This document shows, one piece after another, positions 48,525 through 57,274 of a stretch of DNA of 64,000 bases. Numbering within the stretch: position 1 is the first letter of the stretch; every line of letters starts with the position of its first letter. Under the pieces are notes generated by a model, which was not told where the DNA came from, did not search any database, and was given only the letters and a program-made list of their open reading frames with translations. This stretch comes from JAKAXS01 sp965279065 (lineage in GTDB: Bacteria; Pseudomonadota; Alphaproteobacteria; Rhizobiales; Hyphomicrobiaceae). Made by a program: the position numbers and the translations under genes. Location of the stretch: NCBI GenBank assembly GCA_965279065.1, contig OZ257134.1, positions 3,596,001 to 3,660,000 of the forward strand, written 5' to 3'.

Positions 48525-50858
48525 TTAGTCCGGCTTCGGGGCGGCAACAAGCTCCTTCAACTGCCGCGCAACCCCTTCCGGATCGGCAGGCTTGATCATC
48601 CACGGCCGACCGGTCGCCACCAGCGCCGAAAGCGTCTGCGCGTCCGTACCGCCTGTCAGAATCAGCGCCGGCAGCGGACCGCGCACACGCTCCAGGCGGT
48701 CGAGCACATCGACACCTGTCTCGTCTCCACCGAGATTGAAGTCGACGATGGCCACGTCGGCACGCAATCCGTCGCATAGCGCCGCCTCGGCATCATCGCT
48801 GGATGCGCATGCCCTGATCCGGCAACCGCGATCGGTCAACTCGCGCTCCATTGCCGAGAGGATGATCTGATCGTCGTCGATCAGGAGCACGTTCAACCCC
48901 GACAGCGAAGTAGTATCCGCCGCGACCGCTGAAAACCCAATCTGACGGGTCGCAAACTCGGTGCCGAAGTCCGGCATCACGAGCGTGAAGGCTGTTCCGC
49001 GACCGAGGCGCGACATCAGCTCGACACCGATCTTCATGAGCTCGGCGTAGCGCTTGACGATCGACAGGCCCAATCCCAGGCCCTCATTGGGGCCGCTGGC
49101 GTCCTGTCGTGCGCGTTCGAACTCTCCGAAAATCCGGCCCTGCTGATCTTCGGCGATACCCGTGCCGGTATCGTACACCGCGAACGCGACCCGGCCTTGT
49201 CGCCGGCGGGCGGCCAGCAGGATGCCTCCCGAGCGCGTGAACTTGAGGGCATTGGCGACCAGATTGCGAAGTATCGTTTCGAGCAGGGCCGGATCGGTCA
49301 CGATCGACGCATCGATGGCGCGGCAGCGAAAGTCGAGGCCGCTCGCCGCCGCTTCAGCGCGGAATGCTTCGGATATCCGCTCCAGAACCTCCCTGACCGA
49401 AACCGTGGCGAAGTTCGGCTTAATCAGCCCCGCGTCGAGACGCGAAATGTTGAGAAGCGAGTCGAACATCTCCTTCAGCGACACCAGCGAGATCTCCAAC
49501 TGCTCGACCAGCTTTGGTGCCTCGTTGCCGGACACGCGTCGCGACAACGCCCGTGCAAACAGCGTCATGGCATGCAGCGGCTGGCGCAGATCATGGCTCG
49601 CCGCAGCCAAAAAGCGCGACTTTGCAGCCGTTGCCGCTTCCGCGTCTTCACGTGCCAGCGTCAGAGCAGTGTTGCGCAACTGCAATTCGGATGTCCGCTC
49701 CGAAACCTGCGCCTCGAGCGACACATTGAGTTCGGCTAGTGCCTCCTGTCTGCGCTTCAGCTCCGACACCAGCGTTTCAAACGAACGCGACAGCACCTCC
49801 ACTTCCGCATAGTCGTGGACGTCGGGAATACGGACATCATCTCCGCGGCGCATGGCATCCGCGGACCTTGCCAGTCGCAGGATGGGAGCGGAGATCCGTT
49901 GCGACAAGAACCATGCCGCCAGCGCGCCGATGGCGGCAAGCCCGAGGCACCAGGCCAGTGTCTGCCGCTGCAGGCGACGGGCAGGGGCGAGCGCCGTGTC
50001 TGCGTCCTGGCGTACAAGCACAATCCAGCCAAGGCCCGCGAAACTCCTGTAACCGTCGCTGCGGGCGAAGCCGGTGACGTAGTCGCGCCCGTCGGGCCAA
50101 CGCTCGATGGCATAGCGGCCGACGCCGGCCACCGCCGACTTCACACTGGCCAGAGCCAGCGGCCGGCCCGTCAGGCTGGGCGGACCCAGGATCACGATAC
50201 CTGACTTGTTGAGAACGAAGACCTGCTCCGTCCGCGCCGATGAGGTCGCCCCGAACAGTGAGTCACGCACCTCATCGATCCAAGACCAATCCAAGAGAGC
50301 GGCCAGCACCCCGACGGTCGTACCGGAGCCGTCAACGACCGGAGCCGATATCGCAACATAGCGTCGAGTGCCTGCCGGCCCCCGCAGGCTTGCGGACAGC
50401 GCAGGGTTTTCGCGCACGTCGCCGACCGTCTGCTGCTTTAAGCCGTCGCGGAACCAATCCTCGCTGGAGACGTCGGCACCTTCCAGCACGGACCCGGTGG
50501 ACACCCGCACCATGCCGTTGGCATCGGTCAAACCTATCCAGGCATAGTCGGCGTAGCCCTTCTGCAGGTCTTCCAGCCAGGCGCGCGCGCCTCCGCTGGG
50601 ATCCGCGGCCGAAATTCGCTCCAGCAATGTCGATGTGTTGCCGACCTCGCGAAAGCGCTCATAGAGCGCACGATCGAGCTTGTCCTGCATCTGATCGGCA
50701 AGAAGCGTGACGGACGCACCCACCTGATCGGTGACGCGGTGCTGGCCCGACGTTCCGACCGTCAGAATCACGAGCAGGATGAGGACACCTACCAGAAGCG
50801 AAATCGCCAGAGTGAGGACGCTTCTGAGTTGAAAGGGCTTGGTCATGCGTCTTGCCAT
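48525..50858 (-). CDS. hybrid sensor histidine kinase with dCache-like sensor
   Basis: A 777-residue inner-membrane kinase. Membrane helix 1 (about 12-35), a periplasmic double-Cache-like sensor (about 40-295; YADYAWIGLTDANGMVRVST, RRYVAISAPVVDGSGTTVGV), membrane helix 2 (about 300-320), HAMP and coiled coil (320-410). HisKA has H422 (AASHDLRQPLHA), HATPase has N-box NLVANALKF and G-box GLGLGLSIV. The C-terminal receiver has D706 (VAIVDFNLGG) and K756 (MIKPADP). The ligand is unknown. The receiver end suggests phosphorelay, and the LuxR-type gene follows in the same operon. Confidence 0.92.
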   Translation of the reverse strand: MARRMTKPFQLRSVLTLAISLLVGVLILLVILTVGTSGQHRVTDQVGASVTLLADQMQDKLDRALYERFREVGNTSTLLERISAADPSGGARAWLEDLQKGYADYAWIGLTDANGMVRVSTGSVLEGADVSSEDWFRDGLKQQTVGDVRENPALSASLRGPAGTRRYVAISAPVVDGSGTTVGVLAALLDWSWIDEVRDSLFGATSSARTEQVFVLNKSGIVILGPPSLTGRPLALASVKSAVAGVGRYAIERWPDGRDYVTGFARSDGYRSFAGLGWIVLVRQDADTALAPARRLQRQTLAWCLGLAAIGALAAWFLSQRISAPILRLARSADAMRRGDDVRIPDVHDYAEVEVLSRSFETLVSELKRRQEALAELNVSLEAQVSERTSELQLRNTALTLAREDAEAATAAKSRFLAAASHDLRQPLHAMTLFARALSRRVSGNEAPKLVEQLEISLVSLKEMFDSLLNISRLDAGLIKPNFATVSVREVLERISEAFRAEAAASGLDFRCRAIDASIVTDPALLETILRNLVANALKFTRSGGILLAARRRQGRVAFAVYDTGTGIAEDQQGRIFGEFERARQDASGPNEGLGLGLSIVKRYAELMKIGVELMSRLGRGTAFTLVMPDFGTEFATRQIGFSAVAADTTSLSGLNVLLIDDDQIILSAMERELTDRGCRIRACASSDDAEAALCDGLRADVAIVDFNLGGDETGVDVLDRLERVRGPLPALILTGGTDAQTLSALVATGRPWMIKPADPEGVARQLKELVAAPKPD

Positions 50859-50936
50859 GAACCTCGACGAGGCAGGGTAAACGAAATCTGCCGGCCAGTT
50901 GGACGCCGGCCATAGATAAAAGATAGTGCGATAGGC

Positions 50937-50954
50937 CTAGACCGGCAGGTCTAT
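50937..50954. promoter_or_regulatory. palindrome CTAGACC-N4-GGTCTAT (copy 3 of the shared motif)
   Basis: A 7-4-7 inverted repeat with one mismatch lies in the divergent region between the hybrid kinase (ATG 78 bp away) and the 77-residue exported protein (ATG 63 bp away). It could serve both genes and give autoregulation of the kinase operon. Confidence 0.55.
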
Positions 50955-51017
50955 AGGCGGTTGCCGGCGCCGCGCCACTTCTAACTCGTAAGTCAGTAAC
51001 TTTCAGGAGTGGTGAAG

Positions 51018-51251
51018 ATGAAACGTTCGCTAAGCATCATTACGGCGCTGTCAGGATCGCTCATGCTGATGGCTGCCGCTGCGGGAACGGCCAGTGCCAA
51101 TTATGGCGGCGGCTATGCCGACGGCGGCCCGGGACCGGCCGACACCTGGGCGGCTACGCACCCGAGCTTTGGCAAGGTGACTGGTGGCGAGCGCGCTTCG
51201 CATGTCCTGCACGTGCACAAAGCCCATACCGTTCACCATCACGCGACCTGA
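51018..51251 (+). CDS. small exported His-rich hypothetical protein
   Basis: A 77-residue protein with a signal peptide (LSIITALSGSLMLMAAAAGT, cut near ASA), a Gly/Pro-rich middle (NYGGGYADGGPGPADTWAAT) and a His-rich tail (HVLHVHKAHTVHHHAT). AGGAG lies eight bases before the ATG at 51018. It is divergent from the hybrid kinase operon with the palindrome between. Function unknown; metal binding is possible. Confidence 0.7.
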   Translation: MKRSLSIITALSGSLMLMAAAAGTASANYGGGYADGGPGPADTWAATHPSFGKVTGGERASHVLHVHKAHTVHHHAT

Positions 51252-51378
51252 ACCTGGCACCCAGAGCGACGAGGCTTAGACGATCCGATCACGTCCGCCG
51301 GCCTCGCCGCTCCGAATTGGCACTCAACTAGAACATCCCCGTACAATATGTCGCCTTCCAGCCCATCATTCGTGTGCA

Positions 51379-52542
51379 ATGATCGAGCCATCCGAAGGAT
51401 GCTGTTCGATGCCGAGCCACGACGAGATGATCGTGCTGGTCCTGCAAGGCGGAGGTGCGCTCGGCTCCTATCAGGGCGGAGCCTACGAAGCGCTTGCTGC
51501 TGCGGGCCACTCTCCCGAGTGGGTCGCCGGCATATCGATCGGGGCCATCAACGCCGCGATCATTGCCGGAAACCCGCCGGAGCGACGGGTCGAGCGGCTG
51601 CATCGTTTCTGGGATCTCGTTTCAAGCAACCTGCTGGCTTCGCCGATCGCGACGGACGACACGTCGCGGAAGATCTTCAACGAAGCAAGCGCGGCCCTGG
51701 TTGCCTCGACGGGAGTGCCAGGTTTCTTTTCGCCGCGGTTTCCGCCGGCACTCATGATGCCGCCGGGAACGCGCGAGGCCATCAGCCTCTACGACACGTC
51801 ACCCTTGCGGACGACGCTGCTGGATCTCGTGGACTTCAACCTCCTCAACTCGGGAGCCGTCCGCTGCAGCATCGGCGCCGTGCACGTCCGCACCGGCAAC
51901 ATGCGCTATTTCGACAGCAAGACCGAGACCATAACGCCCGAGCACATCATGGCGAGCGGCGCTCTGCCGCCGGGCTTTCCGCCCGTCGTCATCGACAACG
52001 AGCCGTATTGGGACGGCGGTATCGTGTCGAACACACCGCTGCAGTACGTTCTCGACGGCGCCGGACCGCGGCATGACATGTGCGTCTTCCAGATCGATCT
52101 TTTCAGCGCGCGCGGACCCATGCCGGACACGCTGTTCGATCTTACCCAGCGCGAAAAGGACATCCGCTACTCCAGCCGCACCCGCCTCAACACGGATTTC
52201 TTCCGCGAGATGCAGACCGTCCGGCGTGCCGTCCGCCGGCTGGAACGGCGGCTTCCGGAGGACATTCGCGAGACGCTCGACTGGCAACTCCTCGCCAGCG
52301 CCGGCTGCGATGCTGCGATCACCATTGTGCACCTCATCCACCGGCGCGCGGCGTACTCCACCCAGTCCAACGACTATGAATTCTCGCGCTTCACGATCGA
52401 CGAGCATTGGAAGGACGGCCGCGACGACGTGGAACGGACCTTCCGTCATCCAAGTTGGATTAACAGACAGCGCCCCGAGGACGGTGTCGAGGTTCTCGAC
52501 CTCACGAAGGCCATTGAACCTTCAGCTGAGAGCAAACCATGA
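51379..52542 (+). CDS. patatin-like phospholipase with DUF3734 domain
   Basis: A 387-residue serine lipase-type protein. The patatin domain has the oxyanion hole VLQGGGALGSYQGG, nucleophile S53 in GISIGAINAA and catalytic D212 in WDGGIVSNTP. The C-terminal DUF3734 region has EKDIRYSSRTRLNTDFFR. Members with this architecture are common in alphaproteobacteria beside polyhydroxybutyrate genes. Its stop overlaps the start of the acetoacetate decarboxylase-like gene (ATGA). The start could also be the ATG at 51409. Confidence 0.9.
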   Translation: MIEPSEGCCSMPSHDEMIVLVLQGGGALGSYQGGAYEALAAAGHSPEWVAGISIGAINAAIIAGNPPERRVERLHRFWDLVSSNLLASPIATDDTSRKIFNEASAALVASTGVPGFFSPRFPPALMMPPGTREAISLYDTSPLRTTLLDLVDFNLLNSGAVRCSIGAVHVRTGNMRYFDSKTETITPEHIMASGALPPGFPPVVIDNEPYWDGGIVSNTPLQYVLDGAGPRHDMCVFQIDLFSARGPMPDTLFDLTQREKDIRYSSRTRLNTDFFREMQTVRRAVRRLERRLPEDIRETLDWQLLASAGCDAAITIVHLIHRRAAYSTQSNDYEFSRFTIDEHWKDGRDDVERTFRHPSWINRQRPEDGVEVLDLTKAIEPSAESKP

Positions 52543-53294
52543 AAATCGATGATGTGCGATCGCAGGCATTCGCGATGCCGCTGACGAGCCCCGCCTTTCC
52601 CAAGGGGCCGTACCGCTTTTACAATCGCGAGTATCTGATCATCACGTACAAAACCGACCTCGACGCGCTGCGGGCCGTCGTGCCTGAGCCGCTCACCGTC
52701 AAAGAAGCCCTTGTCAAATACGAGTTCATCCGCATGCCTGACTCAACGGGCTTTGGAGACTACACCGAGTCCGGTCAGGTCATCCCGGTTCAGTACAAGG
52801 GCAAGGATGGCGCCTATACCCACGCCATGTACCTCAACGACGGTCCGCCGATCTATGGCGGCCGCGAGCTCTGGGGGTTTCCCAAGAAGTACGCGCAGCC
52901 ATCGCTCGGCCCCGACAAGGACACTCTCGTAGGCACGCTCGACTACGGCTCTGTCCGCGTGGCGACCGGCACGATGGGCTATAAGCATAAGGCCCTGGAC
53001 CTTCCCACCGTCGCAAAGTCCCTGGCAGTGCCGAATTACCTTCTGAAGATCATTCCGCATGTCGACGGGACACCGCGCATTCTCGAACTGGTCGACTATC
53101 GCCTGGAGGACGTGGTCATCAAGGGGGCCTGGAGCGGCCCGGCGGCTCTCGATCTGACCCCGCACGCCCTGGCGCCGGTCGCGGACCTGCCGGTGCGCGA
53201 GATCATGTCCGCGACGCACATTCTGGCGGACTTGACGCTCGGCCTGGGCAAGGTCGTCTTCAACTATCTCGACACAAAGGAACGCGCCAAATGA
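52539..53294 (+). CDS. adc: acetoacetate decarboxylase family protein
   Basis: A 251-residue protein with the family active site ELWGFPKKYAQP, in which the first Lys (K116) would form the Schiff base and the next lowers its pKa. REYLIITYKTDLDALRAVVP and MPDSTGFGDYTESGQVIPV are also family segments. The expected reaction is acetoacetate to acetone and CO2, but the superfamily includes other enzymes. ATGA overlaps on both sides tie it to the patatin and dehydrogenase genes in one translationally coupled operon. Confidence 0.9.
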   Translation: MKIDDVRSQAFAMPLTSPAFPKGPYRFYNREYLIITYKTDLDALRAVVPEPLTVKEALVKYEFIRMPDSTGFGDYTESGQVIPVQYKGKDGAYTHAMYLNDGPPIYGGRELWGFPKKYAQPSLGPDKDTLVGTLDYGSVRVATGTMGYKHKALDLPTVAKSLAVPNYLLKIIPHVDGTPRILELVDYRLEDVVIKGAWSGPAALDLTPHALAPVADLPVREIMSATHILADLTLGLGKVVFNYLDTKERAK

Positions 53295-54067
53295 AGCTTG
53301 ATGGAAAAGTCGCGCTCGTGACGGGCGCCGCGAGCGGTATTGGTCACGAGATCGCCAAGCGCTACGTCGAAGCCGGAGGCAAGGTCGCGATCGCCGACCT
53401 CAACCTCGACGCCGCGACGGCCGCAGCCAAACAGCTTGGCGATGACAAGACCGCGATCGCCGTGGCGATGGACGTCTCCAACGAAGAACAAGTCAACGCC
53501 GGCGTTGACAAGGTGGCGGCAGCCTTTGGCAAGATCGACATCCTAGTCTCGAATGCGGGCATCCAGATCGTGCATCCGATCGAGGATTTCCCATTCGCGG
53601 ACTGGAAGAAGCTGACGGCGATCCACCTCGACGGTGCCTTCCTCACCACCAAGGCGTGCGTCAAGCATATGTACAAGCAGGGCTCCGGCGCCCTCATATA
53701 CATGGGGTCGGTGCACAGCCACGAAGCCTCGCCATTGAAGTCGGCCTACGTCGCCGCCAAGCATGGTCTCCTGGGCTTTGCTCGCACGATGGCGAAGGAA
53801 GGAGCCAAGCATGGCGTCCGCGCCAATGTCATCTGCCCCGGCTTCGTCATGACCCCCCTCGTCAAAAAGCAGATCCCCGAGCAGGCCAAGGAACTGGGCA
53901 TCAGCGAGGAGCAAGTGGTCAAGCAGATCATGCTGAGCGAGACCGTCGACGGCCAGTTCACCTTGGTCGAGGACATCGCCGAAGTCGCCCTCATGCTCGC
54001 CGCCTTCAAGACGAATGCACTGACCGGCGAGAGCATCATCGTCAGCCACGGCTGGCACATGAATTAG
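53291..54067 (+). CDS. bdhA: 3-hydroxybutyrate dehydrogenase
   Basis: A 258-residue short-chain dehydrogenase. The NAD-binding motif is TGAASGIGHEIAKRY, NAG is in VSNAGIQIVHPIEDF, and the catalytic Ser/Tyr/Lys are in YMGSVHSHEASPLKSAYVAA-KHG. The C-terminal TALTGESIIVSHGWHMN-like ending is typical of BdhA, which oxidises D-3-hydroxybutyrate to acetoacetate. With acetoacetate decarboxylase and a patatin-type lipase upstream, it suggests degradation of polyhydroxybutyrate or ketone bodies. Confidence 0.92.
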   Translation: MKLDGKVALVTGAASGIGHEIAKRYVEAGGKVAIADLNLDAATAAAKQLGDDKTAIAVAMDVSNEEQVNAGVDKVAAAFGKIDILVSNAGIQIVHPIEDFPFADWKKLTAIHLDGAFLTTKACVKHMYKQGSGALIYMGSVHSHEASPLKSAYVAAKHGLLGFARTMAKEGAKHGVRANVICPGFVMTPLVKKQIPEQAKELGISEEQVVKQIMLSETVDGQFTLVEDIAEVALMLAAFKTNALTGESIIVSHGWHMN

Positions 54068-54092
54068 GTGGCCTGTCAGGGAACCGCCACAG

Positions 54093-54112
54093 CCTCGGCC
54101 GATCGGCCGAGG
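54093..54112 (+). terminator. GC-rich hairpin after bdhA
   Basis: CCTCGGCC and GGCCGAGG pair exactly around GATC, 25 bp after the bdhA stop. There is no T-run, so termination may be weak or Rho-assisted. Confidence 0.45.
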
Positions 54113-54126
54113 GACGACGTCCGCAG

Positions 54127-54144
54127 CTAGGACTTCTGGCCTAA
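54127..54144. promoter_or_regulatory. palindrome CTAGGAC-N4-GGCCTAA (copy 4 of the shared motif)
   Basis: A 7-4-7 repeat with imperfect arms lies 106 bp upstream of the 58-residue membrane protein gene. It fits the consensus YTAGRCC-N4-GGYCTAR with one mismatch. Confidence 0.45.
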
Positions 54145-54250
54145 TTTGAAACTCGGCGGCGATGAGTATGTGATCGGTACGCCAGCCGAAACCCATCCCT
54201 GCGTTGCAGGTGGAAGCGGCGGTACACCGGATCATGTGAAGGAACCTGTT

Positions 54251-54427
54251 ATGGACCAAGTCGCAACGAATGAGACCCGTCAACCCGAGATGTCTGCGCG
54301 CGAGCAGGAACTCCTCCACAAGCTCGGCGATCGCGGGATGGCGCTGTTCTTCGTCGGGTTCATCGCCTTCCTGGAACTCCTCGTCATTTTCCAGCTGATC
54401 CATCCGGGTGGCCATTTTACGCCCTAA
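54251..54427 (+). CDS. small single-pass membrane protein
   Basis: A 58-residue protein: a polar N-terminal half (MDQVATNETRQPEMSAREQE) and one membrane helix (GMALFFVGFIAFLELLVIFQ). AAGGAA precedes the ATG at 54251. No family was recognised. Its upstream region carries copy 4 of the shared palindrome. Confidence 0.6.
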   Translation: MDQVATNETRQPEMSAREQELLHKLGDRGMALFFVGFIAFLELLVIFQLIHPGGHFTP

Positions 54428-54647
54428 CGGGTTGGCGAGACGCCCGGAACAATCTTTCTCGGCAACACGAGCCGTCTAGCTTCTAACGTTATCTCGAATG
54501 ATTGTTTTACGGGCGCCTGATTCAGATTGAACTTCCCCCGGTCCAGACACATGACGTGTTCGTGACGTGGGGGAGCGAAACAACCGTGGACATCGGCCCA
54601 CTGGGCGAGCCGAGCGATGATCGCCCCGAACGGGGGCCACCGCAGTC

Positions 54648-56051
54648 GTGAACGTGAGGTTCAATGACCCGATCATCGCCATCATAGGCGGCGGATTTAC
54701 CGGCGCCGCGATCGCCTATCACCTGGCGCGCGCTCGCGCTCCCGGGCGCACGATCATCTTCGAACCCCGTGCGCGCGTCGGTGCCGGATTGGCGTATGAC
54801 AGCGAAGACCGGCAGCATCGTATCAACGTGCCGGCCGGAAAGATGACCCTGCTACCGGGCACGGAGGACCACTTTCTACAATGGATCGAACAGACGGGCG
54901 CGGTCGACGACGACCCCGAGGCACTCGGCGCCGACGGCCATCTCTATCCGCGGCGCTCGGTATTCGGCAGATACGTCAACGCCCAGGTCGCACCGCTGAT
55001 CGACGCCCGCGCAATCCGCCACGTGCAGGATCACGTCGTCTTGATCAAACACGACGGGAGCAACTGGTTCATTCAGACGGACAGCGGCGTTGCCATTCGC
55101 GCCGATATCGTGATCCTCGCCACCACGCATCCCGCGCCCGTGGCACCGCGCGTGCTCGCGCAGGAACTAGCCGGCGATCCTCGCTTCGTCGCCGATGCCA
55201 CACGGCCAGACGCGCTTTCGTCCCTTAATGCCAGCGACAGGATACTCGTTGTCGGTAACGGCTTGACGGCTGCCGATGTCATCGCCGCGCTTGATGCGCG
55301 CGGGCATCGCGGCCCGATCACGGCTCTGTCGCGCCGCGGCCTGCGCTCGCGCGGCCATCCGGCCGGACCGGTCGAACCGTTTGGCGACTTTGCAGATCCT
55401 CCTCCAGGCGGTGCCCTCGACCTGTTGCGGCGCATTCGGGCGGAAATCGCCCGCGCCTCGGCTCAAGGCATCAGCTGGCATGCCGTCATCGATGCGGTAC
55501 GCGCTCAGGCGCAGGCGATATGGCCGCTATTGCCCGTTGCGGAGCGTCGAAAGATCGTCCGTCATCTCCGCCCGTTCTGGGATGTTCACCGCTTTCGCAT
55601 CGCACCCCAGCCGGAAGCGGCAATCGAACGCCGGATTGCCAGCGGCTTGCTGGACGTCGTAAGCGGATCGATCGTTGAAGCAGCGGCCGAACCTCAGCAC
55701 ATCTCCATCACCTGGCGGAGTCGTCGCGTGGGCCTTTCGGCGCGAGATTTCGACGCCGTCATCGTAACGACGGGACCGGCCCACGAGTCCGTTCTGCAAT
55801 CGCAAAGCCACTTGGCCGGCCTGGCACATGACGGCTGGCTGGTCGCCGACGCGGTCGGGCTCGGCATTTCCTGTGATCGTCAGGGGCGGGCGCTCTCCAG
55901 TCAGGGCATTCCGTCGAACTCGCTCTATGTGGCTGGTCCTCTGGCGCGCGGCACCTTCGGCGAATTGATGGGGCTACCTCAGGTGTCGGAGTATGCGCGC
56001 CAGATTGCACAGACTGTCGCAGCCGAATTTGCTTCACCAGCAGCCGGGTGA
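54648..56051 (+). CDS. FAD/NAD(P)-binding oxidoreductase-like protein
   Basis: A 467-residue flavoprotein of the NAD_binding_9 (PF13454) type. FAD motif AIIGGGFTGAAIAYHLA is at the N terminus, GLAYDSEDRQHRINVPAGKM is a family hallmark, and a second Rossmann motif ILVVGNGLTAADVIAAL is at about 200. SNSLYVAGPLARGTFGELMG closes the fold. The substrate is unknown; such genes are often near sulfur or amino-acid genes, and a cysteine synthase follows 171 bp downstream. It starts with GTG at 54648. Confidence 0.82.
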   Translation: MNVRFNDPIIAIIGGGFTGAAIAYHLARARAPGRTIIFEPRARVGAGLAYDSEDRQHRINVPAGKMTLLPGTEDHFLQWIEQTGAVDDDPEALGADGHLYPRRSVFGRYVNAQVAPLIDARAIRHVQDHVVLIKHDGSNWFIQTDSGVAIRADIVILATTHPAPVAPRVLAQELAGDPRFVADATRPDALSSLNASDRILVVGNGLTAADVIAALDARGHRGPITALSRRGLRSRGHPAGPVEPFGDFADPPPGGALDLLRRIRAEIARASAQGISWHAVIDAVRAQAQAIWPLLPVAERRKIVRHLRPFWDVHRFRIAPQPEAAIERRIASGLLDVVSGSIVEAAAEPQHISITWRSRRVGLSARDFDAVIVTTGPAHESVLQSQSHLAGLAHDGWLVADAVGLGISCDRQGRALSSQGIPSNSLYVAGPLARGTFGELMGLPQVSEYARQIAQTVAAEFASPAAG

Positions 56052-56222
56052 CGGAAGCCATGGCGATGGTGCCCGCTTCGGAGTTTGCAACGAGCCCACG
56101 ATTCGCGAATGAACTGGCGTAGCGGTGCCCGAGACGTAACGTCCGGGTCTTTCGATTTTGTTTGCCAGTGCAGCTGCCCGAAGGTACGCCCTGATCAAGC
56201 ATAGGGAAACAGGATCACCGAA

Positions 56223-57260
56223 ATGCAGTTCGCCTCGAATCTCCTTGAGGCCATCGGGAGCACGCCCCTCATTCGCTTGCAGCGGGCGTCCGAGGAAACG
56301 GGTTGCACCATTCTCGGCAAGGCGGAGTTCGCCAACCCCGGACAGTCGGTGAAGGACCGGGCGGCGCTGTACCTCATTCGTGACGCACTCGCCAGAGGCG
56401 CCGTCGCCGAGGGCGGCACCGTTGTCGAGGGGACCGCCGGCAACACTGGCATTGGCCTCTCCGTTGTGGGCAATGTCCTCGGGCTCAAGACGATCATTGT
56501 CATGCCCGACACCCAGTCTGAAGAAAAGAAGGCGGCCATCCGACTTCTCGGTGCGACGCTCGTCGAAGTGCCGGCCGTGCCGTTCGCCAACCCCAACAAC
56601 TACGTGCACTATTCCAGGCGGCTGGCGGAAACCTTGGCGGCCAGCAGTGAAAACGGCGCGTTCTGGGCCAATCAATTCGACAACGTCGCCAATCGCGATG
56701 GCCACGCAGCCGTTACGGCTCCGGAAATCTGGAATCAGCTCGGCGGCAAAATCGACGGCTTCGTAGCCTCCGTCGGCACCGGCGGAACACTCGCGGGAAT
56801 CGCACACGGCCTGCGCGAGAGAAGTAAGGCCGTGAAGATTGCCCTCGCTGACCCCTATGGCGCCAGTCTCTTCAGCTATTACACCACCGGACACCTGCGC
56901 TCGGAGGGATCCTCCATCACTGAAGGCATCGGCCAAAGCCGGATAACCCAGAACCTGGAAGGCTTCACGCCAGACTTCAGCTACCGCATTGCCGACGAGG
57001 CGGCGGTATCGATCGCCCATCGCCTCGTGGTCGAGGAGGGATTGTGCGTCGGCTCGTCGAGCGGCATCAACATCGCCGGAGCGATTGCTCTGGCCAAGGA
57101 CCTCGGGCCGGGAAAGACCATCGTGACCGTCTTAAGCGATCACGGGACGCGCTATGCATCGAAGCTGTTCAACCCGGCCTTCTTGCGATCAAAGCAATTG
57201 CCGATTCCCGAATGGCTTTCGACCCCGGCCAAATTGCCGCCAGGCGTATTCGTCACCTAG
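56223..57260 (+). CDS. cysK: cysteine synthase A-type PLP enzyme
   Basis: A 345-residue fold-type II PLP enzyme. The PLP lysine is K44 (ANPGQSVKDRAALYL), the substrate loop is EGTAGNTGIGL (TSGNTG in most CysK proteins, so Ser is replaced by Ala), and the phosphate cup is VGTGGTLAGI. It should join O-acetylserine and sulfide to make cysteine. The ending KLFNPAFLRSKQLP resembles a longer CysK subgroup rather than E. coli CysK (323). A serine acetyltransferase is encoded about 21 kb away. It ends 14 bp before a convergent gene. Confidence 0.9.
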   Translation: MQFASNLLEAIGSTPLIRLQRASEETGCTILGKAEFANPGQSVKDRAALYLIRDALARGAVAEGGTVVEGTAGNTGIGLSVVGNVLGLKTIIVMPDTQSEEKKAAIRLLGATLVEVPAVPFANPNNYVHYSRRLAETLAASSENGAFWANQFDNVANRDGHAAVTAPEIWNQLGGKIDGFVASVGTGGTLAGIAHGLRERSKAVKIALADPYGASLFSYYTTGHLRSEGSSITEGIGQSRITQNLEGFTPDFSYRIADEAAVSIAHRLVVEEGLCVGSSSGINIAGAIALAKDLGPGKTIVTVLSDHGTRYASKLFNPAFLRSKQLPIPEWLSTPAKLPPGVFVT

Positions 57261-57274
57261 CGGCCCTTGCGCAC

